This document shows, piece by piece, positions 27,950-35,728 of a stretch of 64,000 nucleotides of DNA (position 1 is the first letter of the stretch; every line of letters starts with the position of its first letter). This DNA is from Roseovarius aestuarii (lineage in GTDB: Bacteria; Pseudomonadota; Alphaproteobacteria; Rhodobacterales; Rhodobacteraceae): contig NZ_JAIMIB010000003.1 in the NCBI RefSeq assembly GCF_019966515.1, forward strand, positions 248,001 to 312,000. The letters run 5' to 3'. The notes beneath the pieces are model-generated. The model searched no databases. It was not told the origin of the DNA and worked only from the letters and a program-made list of their open reading frames with translations. The position numbers and the translations under genes were made by a program.

Positions 27950-28199
27950 TTTCGCGTTCCTAATTTCGGCGACCCTAAAGTTCGGGGAAGCGATTAATTT
28001 CGTGGTGTTGCTTCATGTGTTGCACGTAAACGCAGTTCACCGACGTCATGGATACGCTGCAAATAGGTGAAAAGTTGGGCAACAGTAGGTTAAGAAAATG
28101 GAAGTGGCACAAGCGTTCAGCGCCTGTAGGGCCCGCTATGAAGTGGCGTTCCGCGATGTTGAACCGGCCCGGTTCCAGATGGCATTAACTGTCGGCCGT

Positions 28200-28706
28200 T
28201 CAGTCAATCGCCTGCGATCGGATTTTCCACTTTGTGGTATTCGGCGCCCGGTGCCATTCGAGAATCTTTTTCTGATCTTTGTGAATGCGCAGCGTTTTCA
28301 CGCTATCTTCCTGAATCGTAGACTTTATGTTTTCAATTATTTCGCCACCATGTCCCCAGGGAGCCATGATATCCATGATCCAAAGCTGATTGCCCGAGCG
28401 CCATTCATCAAACTCGTCCAGCCCCTTGCCTGCGATATGTTTCTTCTCGGTTTTCTTGTCGAGCATGGCCCAGGTCACTATGCCACGCGGGACGTTTTTG
28501 GCCCGATAGACCGTGAACTGCTTGAGATAGACCGGCGGCTCAAACGATTTGGCAATGGAGCGCGCGGACCACTCTCCGTAAAGGTCTGAGTAAAATGATA
28601 AAAATGCAATCTCGCCAAAGACACGCAAAATGTCGTCGTTCGGATATAGCGGCGAGACTTTTATCAGGCCGCCTGTATCATCAGGATCAGTCTTAGGCTT
28701 TGTCAT
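28200..28706 (-). CDS. Toxin-activating lysine acyltransferase (HlyC/ApxC family), catalytic His apparently replaced
   Basis: About 168 residues. The diagnostic HlyC block is clear: WRSGNQLWIMDIMAPWGHG, holding the catalytic-acid Asp (Asp92 in HlyC). Upstream, FLSFYSDLYGEWSARSIAK aligns with HlyC SSPLHRNWPVSLF, putting Tyr where the essential His23 stands. HlyC enzymes move fatty acyl groups from acyl-ACP to lysines of RTX toxins. No RTX gene is in the window. The start could be ATG 28706 or a GTG at 28721. It is divergent from the TIGR03032 gene. Confidence 0.8.
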   Translation of the reverse strand: MTKPKTDPDDTGGLIKVSPLYPNDDILRVFGEIAFLSFYSDLYGEWSARSIAKSFEPPVYLKQFTVYRAKNVPRGIVTWAMLDKKTEKKHIAGKGLDEFDEWRSGNQLWIMDIMAPWGHGGEIIENIKSTIQEDSVKTLRIHKDQKKILEWHRAPNTTKWKIRSQAID

Positions 28707-28802
28707 GAATTGATATGCCACCGTTAATAGGGTTATGTGCCTTTGGTTAGACTTATATGATCAACCTGTCAGGGCGCGAGCGAAATTTTGGAGGTGCCAA
28801 GA

Positions 28803-29921
28803 ATGGCGAGTGAAAAAGCCACAGGTGACACCGATGTCGACCTCGAATTCCCGACCCCCCCTGCAACCAAAACCGGGCAAGTTCGGCTGGAGCCGAGCCC
28901 CGGCTTTCGCAAATGGTTGACCCAGAACAAAGTTTCATTAGCGTTCAACACCTATCACATCGGAAAACTGTTCATGATCGGCCTAGACGAGGCCGGGCAA
29001 TTTACGTTTTCCGACGCGAATTTTCAACGTTCCATGGGTCTTAGCCTGTACAACGGGACGATGTGGATGGCGGGGTACAAGCAGGTCTGGCGGATCGAGA
29101 ATTTCCTCGACAAAGGGCAGCAATCCCAGGGCAATGATGCAATCTTTGCGCCTATCGGGGCAACAACCACCGGCTACATCAACCTCCACGATGTCCGGGT
29201 AAGCGACAGCGGGGTTTATTTCACCGCCTGCCAATTCAACTGCATTGCAAAACTGCATGAAAAGTGGAGTTTCGAGCCGCTCTGGAAACCGCCTTTTATC
29301 AGCGAGTTTGCGTATGGTGATCGATGCCATCTGAACTGTCTGGCCCTGGAGCACGGAGAGCCGAAATACGTCACATGTTTCGCCAATACCGATACCGTTT
29401 TGGGGTGGCGGGATAATCCAAAAGATGAATGTACCGGGTTGCTGATCGATGTGCAGTCGAACGATATTCTGTGCGACAACCTGCACATGCCGCACTCGCC
29501 GCAACTGCATAATGGGCGCCTTTACGTTGCCAATAGCGGTATGGGCGAGTTGGGCGAGATTGACCGCAGCAGCGGCGAATATACCCCGATCTGCTTTATT
29601 CCCGGTTTCACACGCGGGCTGGCATTCTGGAAAAACTACGCGCTTATCGGCGCATCAAAACCACGCAAAAGCGGTGTCTTCGAAGGCAACGACAAAACGC
29701 CCCTTAATCAGAGACTTCAGGATATGAACCTGGACGCCGAGTGCTCGATCTCGGTCGTTAACCTTGAGACATGTGAAATCGAGCATAAAATCGTAATCGA
29801 TGGTGTCGCCTCTGAAATCTACGACGTCTGCACCCTGCCGGGATTGCGTCGCCCAAGCGTCGTGGATCTGGATGGTGAGGCATTGAACGCGATGTTCCGC
29901 CCGTCGCGGCTCCGGATATGA
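28803..29921 (+). CDS. TIGR03032 family protein
   Basis: The 372-residue protein matches the TIGR03032 pattern: VSLAFNTYHIGKLFMIGLDE, RSMGLSLYNGTMWMAGYKQVWRIEN, then FTACQFNCIAKL, PPFISEFAYGDRCHLNCLA and MPHSPQLHNGRLYVANSG. The repeated short strands suggest a beta-propeller-like fold. The ATG at 28803 is eight bases after GGAGG. The biochemical function of the family is unknown. It diverges from the HlyC-like gene with about 100 bp between starts, so the two could be co-regulated. Confidence 0.85.
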   Translation: MASEKATGDTDVDLEFPTPPATKTGQVRLEPSPGFRKWLTQNKVSLAFNTYHIGKLFMIGLDEAGQFTFSDANFQRSMGLSLYNGTMWMAGYKQVWRIENFLDKGQQSQGNDAIFAPIGATTTGYINLHDVRVSDSGVYFTACQFNCIAKLHEKWSFEPLWKPPFISEFAYGDRCHLNCLALEHGEPKYVTCFANTDTVLGWRDNPKDECTGLLIDVQSNDILCDNLHMPHSPQLHNGRLYVANSGMGELGEIDRSSGEYTPICFIPGFTRGLAFWKNYALIGASKPRKSGVFEGNDKTPLNQRLQDMNLDAECSISVVNLETCEIEHKIVIDGVASEIYDVCTLPGLRRPSVVDLDGEALNAMFRPSRLRI

Positions 29922-30037
29922 GCACCTGTTCCGGGCACGCCTGTGCCGTCAACCGACATCCGGCGGCAGCCAAGGTCGGGTCGGAGAAACGTGCCCAAGA
30001 CGTCGTTCAGACCACACGGGCTTATCCCCGGCGCTGG

Positions 30038-30454
30038 TTATTCGTTCAAAAGCCCTCGCTGACGATAGATTTCCGCCGCTCTTTCGATGAAGTCCGCAAT
30101 GTTCGCCGCCCCAAACTCATCGCGCAGTAGTTTGGCTTGCGCCAAAAGCTCCGATTGCGTATTGGCACGTCCCGGGCGTAGCAATTCATAAGTCTGCATG
30201 ATGATGTCCTGGGGCACATCAATCAGCTCGGCCCCGCGTTCGAAATTCAGCGCCAGCGTATTGCGCCCGGCAGCGCGGGCGATATCAGCCTGTGCGAGCA
30301 GAGCCTCGCGCGAGATCCGCAGGTCTTCGATTTCAATTTCGCCAGCGGACACCGCATCCAGTGTGATTTTGTTCAGCATGACCCCCCGGGGACCGGCGAT
30401 ACTGCCTTCATGGGTTTCTGAGATGGGATAATCCGCCTGCGAGTGAATTTTCAT
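30038..30454 (-). CDS. B12-dependent diol dehydratase small subunit (PduE-like)
   Basis: 138 residues. The core EIEDLRISREALLAQADIARAAGRNTLALNFERGAEL corresponds to PduE (MRITPETLRLQASIAKDAGRDRLAMNFERAAEL). The helical C-terminus FIERAAEIYRQRG also matches. PduE normally has an extra N-terminal amphipathic segment of about 35 residues; here the protein begins at the conserved DYP motif. The ATG overlaps the stop of the fused large-medium gene (ATGA). It is the last gene of the microcompartment run. A longer upstream in-frame start lies within the partner gene and is rejected. Confidence 0.9.
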   Translation of the reverse strand: MKIHSQADYPISETHEGSIAGPRGVMLNKITLDAVSAGEIEIEDLRISREALLAQADIARAAGRNTLALNFERGAELIDVPQDIIMQTYELLRPGRANTQSELLAQAKLLRDEFGAANIADFIERAAEIYRQRGLLNE

Positions 30455-32739
30455 CGCTTCACCTCTTCGCCATCGCCCAGAAATTTCGGAGTTAAATTCT
30501 CGGGCGGGCGGTCGGGGTCGACTAGGCCGGTTTCGATCGCGTGGATCAGCGCGACCTGCGCGTGATAGCGCGCGCCCAGAGCCTCGCCCTGCGTCGGCAC
30601 CAAAATCGGCTCGACCTCTTGGTCCAGCGCGTAACGCGCAGCGTTGCATCCTAACGCGCGATAGTGATCCAGTGTCGTGATTGGCGCGTTGGAAAATAGT
30701 TCCAGATTGTTATGCGGCAGCCGGTCACGGGAATGGATGATCGCCGTGCCCTTGGCCTGAAGGCCGATGCCGATGCCCGACCCGGAAAGTTGGGCTGCCG
30801 ACAGACCCAGAAACGATGTATCAGCAGTGTGATGCATCCGCACGACACGCGCCGTACCCCCGGTACATTCGATACCATTGATCAGGCATTTCAGTACTTC
30901 GGACAGGTTCCGCCCGCCGGTTGTCTGATAGAGCTGCAATCCGAAGGCAGGGCTGACGCCGATAACCACTTCGGCGGTATCCTCACCCCGCTCCGCCGCA
31001 CCGGCGTCAAGATAGACAATGCGTTTCGCTTCGGCCTTCTTATGCCGCGCCTGATCGCGCAGTACTTCGGGTTGGCCCAATGTGTCGCGGATATTGATGA
31101 TTTCGTCCCGGCGCGCTTCGGAAAGGCGGTATCCGGTGCCGGGGCCCGCATAATCGTTCGGATCGTTGATAGCGCTGATCACCCGGCCGTCCCGCACGAT
31201 GGCTGAGGTTTGCAGATAATCACCTGAGACGCGCAGCTTGACCAGATTGAGAAGGTTCTGCGCCTCGGCACCGAAGCCGCGTTTGGACAGCGCCTTGATC
31301 ACGTCGATCACCGTAAGATCGCGCGTTTCAATCGCTTCGCTGATACGAGCGCACTCCGAGGCAGAAAACGTCGTGGTCTCGCGCGACCCAGAGGCAGCGA
31401 TGACACTGGCCTTCATCTCCGCCGTGGGGTGCGCAAGGTTCAGCTCCTCCAGCACGGCCGACAGGGCTTCTACTGCCTTCGTGCGCAGCTCCATCGCGGT
31501 TGTTTCCGGCAGTGGGGTCAGCCCGCCATCCGCTTCGAAGTCCCGTTGTAAAACAAGATAGTCCTCCAGCTCTTCAGCATTGAAAAGCGACGCGTTGAAG
31601 GAATTGTCATAAGCGGGAATTGATCCGAAACCAGAGCAGATGAAATCGGACCCGGCGATCAGGTAGGGCATGATCTTGGCCCCGACCCGAATTTCGGATT
31701 CCGTTGCGCGGGCATCGTTGCCGCTGGCGCATTCCAGGTCCAGCCAAACCGCAAGCAGGTTTTCGGCCATCATCTCGCGCATGCCGCCCGGTATCGTCGC
31801 GGTCAGGGGCGCGCCGTCGATGCCGCCGTTCTGGGTGCCCTGCACCCCCATGCCGCGTTGCAGGCATAAACAGCGGGCTTCGAGGTAGAGCAGGGATTGG
31901 GATTGGTGAAAGCCCATCAGCAATTCGGCACCCGCCCCCGAGGTGCAGCGCGCCTTGATCCCGCGCGAAGCATAGGCCGCGACAAGAAACGCCTTGGACC
32001 ACGGCGTGTCGTCGCCATCGGTGAAGCTTTTCTCGGTCCCGTAGACCGAAACCGTCTCGGCGTAGGAGGTGAAGCCCGCCATGCCGATGCGCAGTTCCTC
32101 GGCCTCTTCGCTGGAGCACTGAAACAGCGCGCCCCATCGGCCCACGACCGACCCCACCACGCAAGCCAGCGCGTTCGACCACGCATTGCGGGACACGCGC
32201 ATGGTGGTCTCCAACTCGTCAAAGCCAAGGCCCACCGCCACCGCAGCGTCGGCGGCCAGCTGCAACGGATCATCCTTGGCATTGGTCACATGCGCCTGAT
32301 TGCCGGGGGTCTTGCGTGGACGCATCTTTGAGTACGCAAAGGCCAATTCCAGAGCATTGAGGCGCGAAACCACATCAGCCAGCTTGGCGGGCGTCAGGCC
32401 GCGTGCCAGCCGCACAAGATCGGCGCGAGGCACGTTCATGTCGACCAGCATCCGCGCCAGCGTGTCCGAACTCATTGCCATCGCTTCTTCGGCGACGTCT
32501 AGATCGAGGTGATGATCGGCGATGAAGCTGTCTATCATGTCGAATTCATGTGCCAGAACGCCATCCATGCTGGCGATGCTGCCTCGGGAGATTTTGATGC
32601 CTGCGCCCGGATCAGCGGGGCTTTTGAAGGCCGCAAACCCATTGGCAGCATCTTCGCGCGCAAATTTGTCCAGCCGCAGCGGTCGGTCATCCCAATCGGA
32701 ATAACGGCGCCATCTGTTGGGTGAAGGCGGTCGATCCAT
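30451..32739 (-). CDS. B12-dependent diol dehydratase, fused large and medium subunits (PduC-PduD)
   Basis: 762 residues. Residues 1-555 match the PduC large subunit and 585-762 the PduD medium subunit, joined by a charged linker (about 555-585). Against Klebsiella PddA, these catalytic residues are kept: Gln141 (148), His143 (150), Glu170 (177), Glu221 (228), Gln296 (303), Asp335 (342) and Ser362 (369). Two substrate-pocket residues differ: Ser301 is Asp308 and Gln336 is Ala343. The medium part keeps the SGSGIGIGLQAKGTAIIHSRDL-like cobalamin region. A strong AGGAGG precedes the ATG. The family makes aldehydes from 1,2-diols by radical chemistry using adenosylcobalamin; the true substrate here is unknown. 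Confidence 0.93.
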   Translation of the reverse strand: MDRPPSPNRWRRYSDWDDRPLRLDKFAREDAANGFAAFKSPADPGAGIKISRGSIASMDGVLAHEFDMIDSFIADHHLDLDVAEEAMAMSSDTLARMLVDMNVPRADLVRLARGLTPAKLADVVSRLNALELAFAYSKMRPRKTPGNQAHVTNAKDDPLQLAADAAVAVGLGFDELETTMRVSRNAWSNALACVVGSVVGRWGALFQCSSEEAEELRIGMAGFTSYAETVSVYGTEKSFTDGDDTPWSKAFLVAAYASRGIKARCTSGAGAELLMGFHQSQSLLYLEARCLCLQRGMGVQGTQNGGIDGAPLTATIPGGMREMMAENLLAVWLDLECASGNDARATESEIRVGAKIMPYLIAGSDFICSGFGSIPAYDNSFNASLFNAEELEDYLVLQRDFEADGGLTPLPETTAMELRTKAVEALSAVLEELNLAHPTAEMKASVIAASGSRETTTFSASECARISEAIETRDLTVIDVIKALSKRGFGAEAQNLLNLVKLRVSGDYLQTSAIVRDGRVISAINDPNDYAGPGTGYRLSEARRDEIINIRDTLGQPEVLRDQARHKKAEAKRIVYLDAGAAERGEDTAEVVIGVSPAFGLQLYQTTGGRNLSEVLKCLINGIECTGGTARVVRMHHTADTSFLGLSAAQLSGSGIGIGLQAKGTAIIHSRDRLPHNNLELFSNAPITTLDHYRALGCNAARYALDQEVEPILVPTQGEALGARYHAQVALIHAIETGLVDPDRPPENLTPKFLGDGEEVKR

Positions 32740-32786
32740 TGTTCAATCCTCCTTGACCATCCCCGCCATGTGCCCGGTGCGGTATC

Positions 32787-33458
32787 CTAGGGCGAGGTAG
32801 CGAAAACATCCTCGCTTTGCACGACATGGCAGTAGATCATGTTGATGATCTCAAGCTCGCGGCGGTGCAGGTCCTCCATCGCCGCGGCACAGCAATCCTC
32901 GACCACCACGACATTGAAACTTTCATCCGCCAGAGAGCGCACCGAAGAGCTGACGCATTGGTCGGTGAAAATCCCGGCCACGATAACGTTCCGGATGCCC
33001 ATATTGTGCAGGATCAGCCGCAGGTTCGTTCCGGTCAGAGCGCTGTCCGTTGTCTTGAGCACCGTAATCTCGTCGCCCTGCGGGGTCAGTTCCGGCACCA
33101 TCTGGCTGTCTTCGCGGTCCTTGGGCAGCAGCAGATAGTTGAAACCCGGCTTTTTCTGGCTGAGAGACCGGTCGCGCCCGTCGTCTTTCTGACAAGCGAT
33201 ACGGGCAAAGATCACTTCGATGCCAACCTTGCGCGCCCAGTCGGCCAACGTCACCGTATTGGGAATGACCTGGGTGTTCATCCGGTCAAAAAATGGCTGC
33301 CAGCGGGCGGCCTCTACGGGGTCGTCGGGCACTTCAAGATAGGTGTTCTGGATGTCGATCACCAAGAGAGCGGTTTCCGCAGGCGGAAGCAAGAGGTCAT
33401 CGGGTTCCTCGGCGTTTTCGTAGTAAAAGCTGCGATACGCGGTTTTCCAGTTACTCAT
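32787..33458 (-). CDS. Isochorismatase-like cysteine hydrolase in microcompartment operon
   Basis: 223 residues. The catalytic triad of the isochorismatase-like hydrolases is visible: Asp35 (LLVIDIQNTY), Lys135 (VLKTTDSALTGT) and Cys168 (GIFTDQCVSSSVR). Relatives with the Cys triad hydrolyse amides or ureido compounds (nicotinamidase, N-carbamoylsarcosine amidase, RutB). The start overlaps the stop of the upstream BMC-T gene. Its place among shell genes suggests it releases ammonia or a carbamoyl group from the substrate or from an intermediate; this is inference. Confidence 0.87.
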   Translation of the reverse strand: MSNWKTAYRSFYYENAEEPDDLLLPPAETALLVIDIQNTYLEVPDDPVEAARWQPFFDRMNTQVIPNTVTLADWARKVGIEVIFARIACQKDDGRDRSLSQKKPGFNYLLLPKDREDSQMVPELTPQGDEITVLKTTDSALTGTNLRLILHNMGIRNVIVAGIFTDQCVSSSVRSLADESFNVVVVEDCCAAAMEDLHRRELEIINMIYCHVVQSEDVFATSP

Positions 33459-34084
33459 CCCTTGCGTCCTTTCACGGCCTCCAGCGTTTTGGTGATGGCA
33501 TCACGCGCCTGTTCCATCTGCGAATGGGTGCCGGACATGAAGATACGGCCCGATGCCCCCATCATCTGCACGTCGTTGATCACCGCCCCTGGGGCGGCGC
33601 GTTCAGCCTCGTTCGCGGCGACGCAGGCAAAAAGCGCCGGGGCCATTTCATAGATCAAGAGACTGACCCCGGGTACAAGGATCGAGGCGTCGCGCGACCG
33701 GTTGAGGATTATGGCATGCTGATCCGACAGATCGTCGATGATGTCGTGAAACAGCACCGTTGGCGCAAGTTGATCAGCAGGCCTGGCGCCAATCCCCTTG
33801 AGAATGGCCTTGCCCGCCTTGTCCAACTCATCCGGGTCGTCGGAATGCAGTTCCAGCAGGCCGAATTGTCGCTCGGTAAACAGAATCCCCGGCTCCATAT
33901 CCGGAGATTCCTTTAGTGCGAGATCGGCGATGCGGTGGATTGACAGGGCCGGGGCCACCTCGATGATCAGGCTGTTTTGCCCCTCGTAAGGCGGGTAGCC
34001 GCGCGCCCTCAGCGGCGTGGCAAGGTAGGCCGCAAACTGTGGTTGCAGATCGTTGATCGGCAAATACACCCGAAGTTCGGTCAT
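33455..34084 (-). CDS. Tandem-domain microcompartment shell protein (BMC-T)
   Basis: 209 residues made of two BMC folds: about 1-100 (RVYLPINDLQPQFAAYLAT, IIEVAPALSIHRIADLALK) and 101-209 (NRSRDASILVPGVSLLIYE, FACVAANEAER, GRIFMSGTHSQMEQA). This places it with trimeric BMC-T proteins that form pseudohexameric tiles. It is a paralogue of the second BMC-T at 35115-35726. It lies between BMC-H and the isochorismatase-like gene. Pore properties cannot be read with confidence. Confidence 0.88.
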   Translation of the reverse strand: MTELRVYLPINDLQPQFAAYLATPLRARGYPPYEGQNSLIIEVAPALSIHRIADLALKESPDMEPGILFTERQFGLLELHSDDPDELDKAGKAILKGIGARPADQLAPTVLFHDIIDDLSDQHAIILNRSRDASILVPGVSLLIYEMAPALFACVAANEAERAAPGAVINDVQMMGASGRIFMSGTHSQMEQARDAITKTLEAVKGRKG

Positions 34085-34108
34085 CGGTACGGCCTTCTTG
34101 TTTGGCGT

Positions 34109-34393
34109 TTACTTGAGTTTGGCGGCATCGAAATGCTTGCCCAGATCGGCATGAGGGCGTGGGATGACATGCACGGCCACAACCTCGGCGATCTGATTGG
34201 CGGCTTCCGCACCGGCCTCAGTCGCGGCCTTGACCGCGCCCACATCACCTTTAACGACGACCGAGACCAGCCCGCCGCCTACCTCGTTGCGGGCCGCGAT
34301 CTCGACATTGGCGGCCTTCACCATCGCATCCGCTGCGGTCAGTGCCGCGACATAGCCGCGGGTTTCGATCATTCCAATTGCCTGACTAGCCAT
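34109..34393 (-). CDS. Hexameric microcompartment shell protein (BMC-H, PduA-like)
   Basis: 94 residues with the classic single BMC domain: [47 protein letters not shown] and [11 protein letters not shown]. It is the only BMC-H gene in the run, so it should make up most of the shell facets. Good spacing and a purine-rich ribosome site precede the ATG. Its length is ordinary for PduA-type proteins. Confidence 0.95.
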   Translation of the reverse strand: MASQAIGMIETRGYVAALTAADAMVKAANVEIAARNEVGGGLVSVVVKGDVGAVKAATEAGAEAANQIAEVVAVHVIPRPHADLGKHFDAAKLK

Positions 34394-34441
34394 GATGATA
34401 CTCCTTTTTCAGGTCAAATTCAGTTGGGCACGAGGCCCGCT

Positions 34442-34678
34442 TCAGGTTTCGTCTATGGATCCGATGATGAGCGCATCAATCGGAGCCTTGTGTTTGGTAA
34501 AGAATGCGGCAGCGACAGACCCTTGGGTGATCAGCACCTCTTCGCCCTCGGCGCATCCCAGCGGGTCGAAGGCGACGATCTTGCTGCCTTCGATATCCAC
34601 TTCGAGCATCGCGCCATTTGGTAGCGTTTCGATATGTTTGCTGGACCAGACCCGGCCCGTGACTTTCCCGCGGATCAT
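34442..34678 (-). CDS. Pentameric microcompartment vertex protein (BMC-P, EutN/CcmL family)
   Basis: 78 residues with the EutN/CcmL pattern: MIRGKVTGRVWSSKH at the start, VEVDIEG-like second strand, DPLGCAEGEEVLITQGS and DALIIGSID at the end. Such pentamers close the vertices of the shell. It is the only vertex gene here. The start overlaps the stop of the 146-residue protein gene by ATGA. Confidence 0.95.
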   Translation of the reverse strand: MIRGKVTGRVWSSKHIETLPNGAMLEVDIEGSKIVAFDPLGCAEGEEVLITQGSVAAAFFTKHKAPIDALIIGSIDET

Positions 34679-35115
34679 GATGTTGTCCTTTCAACTGTGA
34701 TCCCCCGGCGGCGCATTTCGTCCCGCGCCAGAGGGGTAAATTTGACGGCCTTGCCAGCGCGGACGTTGCGCGTGCCGTCGGGTAGCGTTGCGATGTCGCG
34801 TTCCGAAACCATACCGCTGACAAATTGCGCCGGGGCGGGCGCATTGGCCGACGGGGCCATCGGCTGATGCGCCACGATCGGTGTGGACCCATCATGGGAC
34901 AGGCGGAACCGATGCCGGCCCTCTATGATATCGGCCCTCACCCTGCCATCCTGCGCCATGCCAAGCAGTTTTTGCGCAAAGACATTCAGATCGGCAGACG
35001 AGCGGATCGCAACCACTTCTTCGGTAACGCGCGGTGTGCTTGGCACGGCTTCAGGCTGTAGCCTTGCCAACTCCTCGCTAAGAACGTCGCGAATGAGAGA
35101 ACGCAAATCCTCCAC
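34675..35115 (-). CDS. Microcompartment-associated protein with encapsulation-peptide-like N-terminus
   Basis: 146 residues of unknown function. The first 19 residues (MEDLRSLIRDVLSEELARL) form an amphipathic helix like cargo encapsulation peptides, followed by a Pro-rich linker. A small mixed domain spans about 30-85, and a second linker is rich in Pro and Ala. The C-terminus (KFTPLARDEMRRRGITVE) matches a short motif seen in other microcompartment-associated proteins. The start is a GTG sharing a base with the BMC-T stop. It could be an adapter that brings cargo to the shell; a catalytic role cannot be excluded. Confidence 0.75.
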   Translation of the reverse strand: MEDLRSLIRDVLSEELARLQPEAVPSTPRVTEEVVAIRSSADLNVFAQKLLGMAQDGRVRADIIEGRHRFRLSHDGSTPIVAHQPMAPSANAPAPAQFVSGMVSERDIATLPDGTRNVRAGKAVKFTPLARDEMRRRGITVERTTS

Positions 35116-35726
35116 TATGCGGCCCCCGCTTGCCTGAGGGCCGCCTCGGCCGCGTTTCGGGCATTGCGCACCTCGGCCTCGTCCCCGGCCAGATAGAGTC
35201 GCCCGTTGGGACCGATCATCCGGTAGTCTATCACCTTGATATTTGCCTCTTTCTCGGCCTCGTTACAGGCGAGCATCGCATACGATGCCGACTGGCATTC
35301 CAGCAGATAAAGGCTTTCACCGCCCAGGATCATTGATCCCATCCTGTTGCGGTTCATCAGGAACGCATGCTGATGGTCGACGCGTGTGACAATCTTCGAC
35401 GCCAATATCTTCGGCGCGGCAGCATCCTCGCGCCGTCCGCCAAGCGCGTGTAATACTGCGTCGGCGGCGGCGTGTACTTCGGCAGTGGACCGTGAGTGGA
35501 ACTCCAATGTGCCAAACTGGCGCTCGACAACCAGCAATCCCGCTTTTACATCCGCGCTTTTCAAGGCGACATCGGTCAAAGCTTCGATATCCAACCCGGG
35601 CGCGATCTCGATGATTTGCGCCGCCATGCGGGCACGCGGCAGGCTACCCCGCATCCAGGTGGCGACATAGGCCAGGGTCTGCGGTTGCAGCTGGTCGATA
35701 AAGATAAAGGAACGCAGGTCAGCCAT
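35115..35726 (-). CDS. Tandem-domain microcompartment shell protein (BMC-T), second paralogue
   Basis: 203 residues with two BMC folds. The N-terminal half (FIFIDQLQPQTLAYVAT, IIEIAPGLDIEALTDVALK) aligns with the paralogue at 33455-34084. The second half has GSMILGGESLYLLECQSASYAMLACNEAEK and NGRLYLAGDEAEVRNA. It directly follows the aldehyde dehydrogenase gene (two-base gap). Two different BMC-T proteins in a run with one BMC-H may give two pore types. Confidence 0.88.
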   Translation of the reverse strand: MADLRSFIFIDQLQPQTLAYVATWMRGSLPRARMAAQIIEIAPGLDIEALTDVALKSADVKAGLLVVERQFGTLEFHSRSTAEVHAAADAVLHALGGRREDAAAPKILASKIVTRVDHQHAFLMNRNRMGSMILGGESLYLLECQSASYAMLACNEAEKEANIKVIDYRMIGPNGRLYLAGDEAEVRNARNAAEAALRQAGAA

Positions 35727-35728
35727 GT

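Noticed and set aside
30455-30649. Upstream extension of the dehydratase small subunit
   Set aside because: The added residues are Arg-rich, overlap the medium-subunit coding region in another frame and do not match PduE. The ATG at 30454 overlaps the upstream stop as is usual in this operon.
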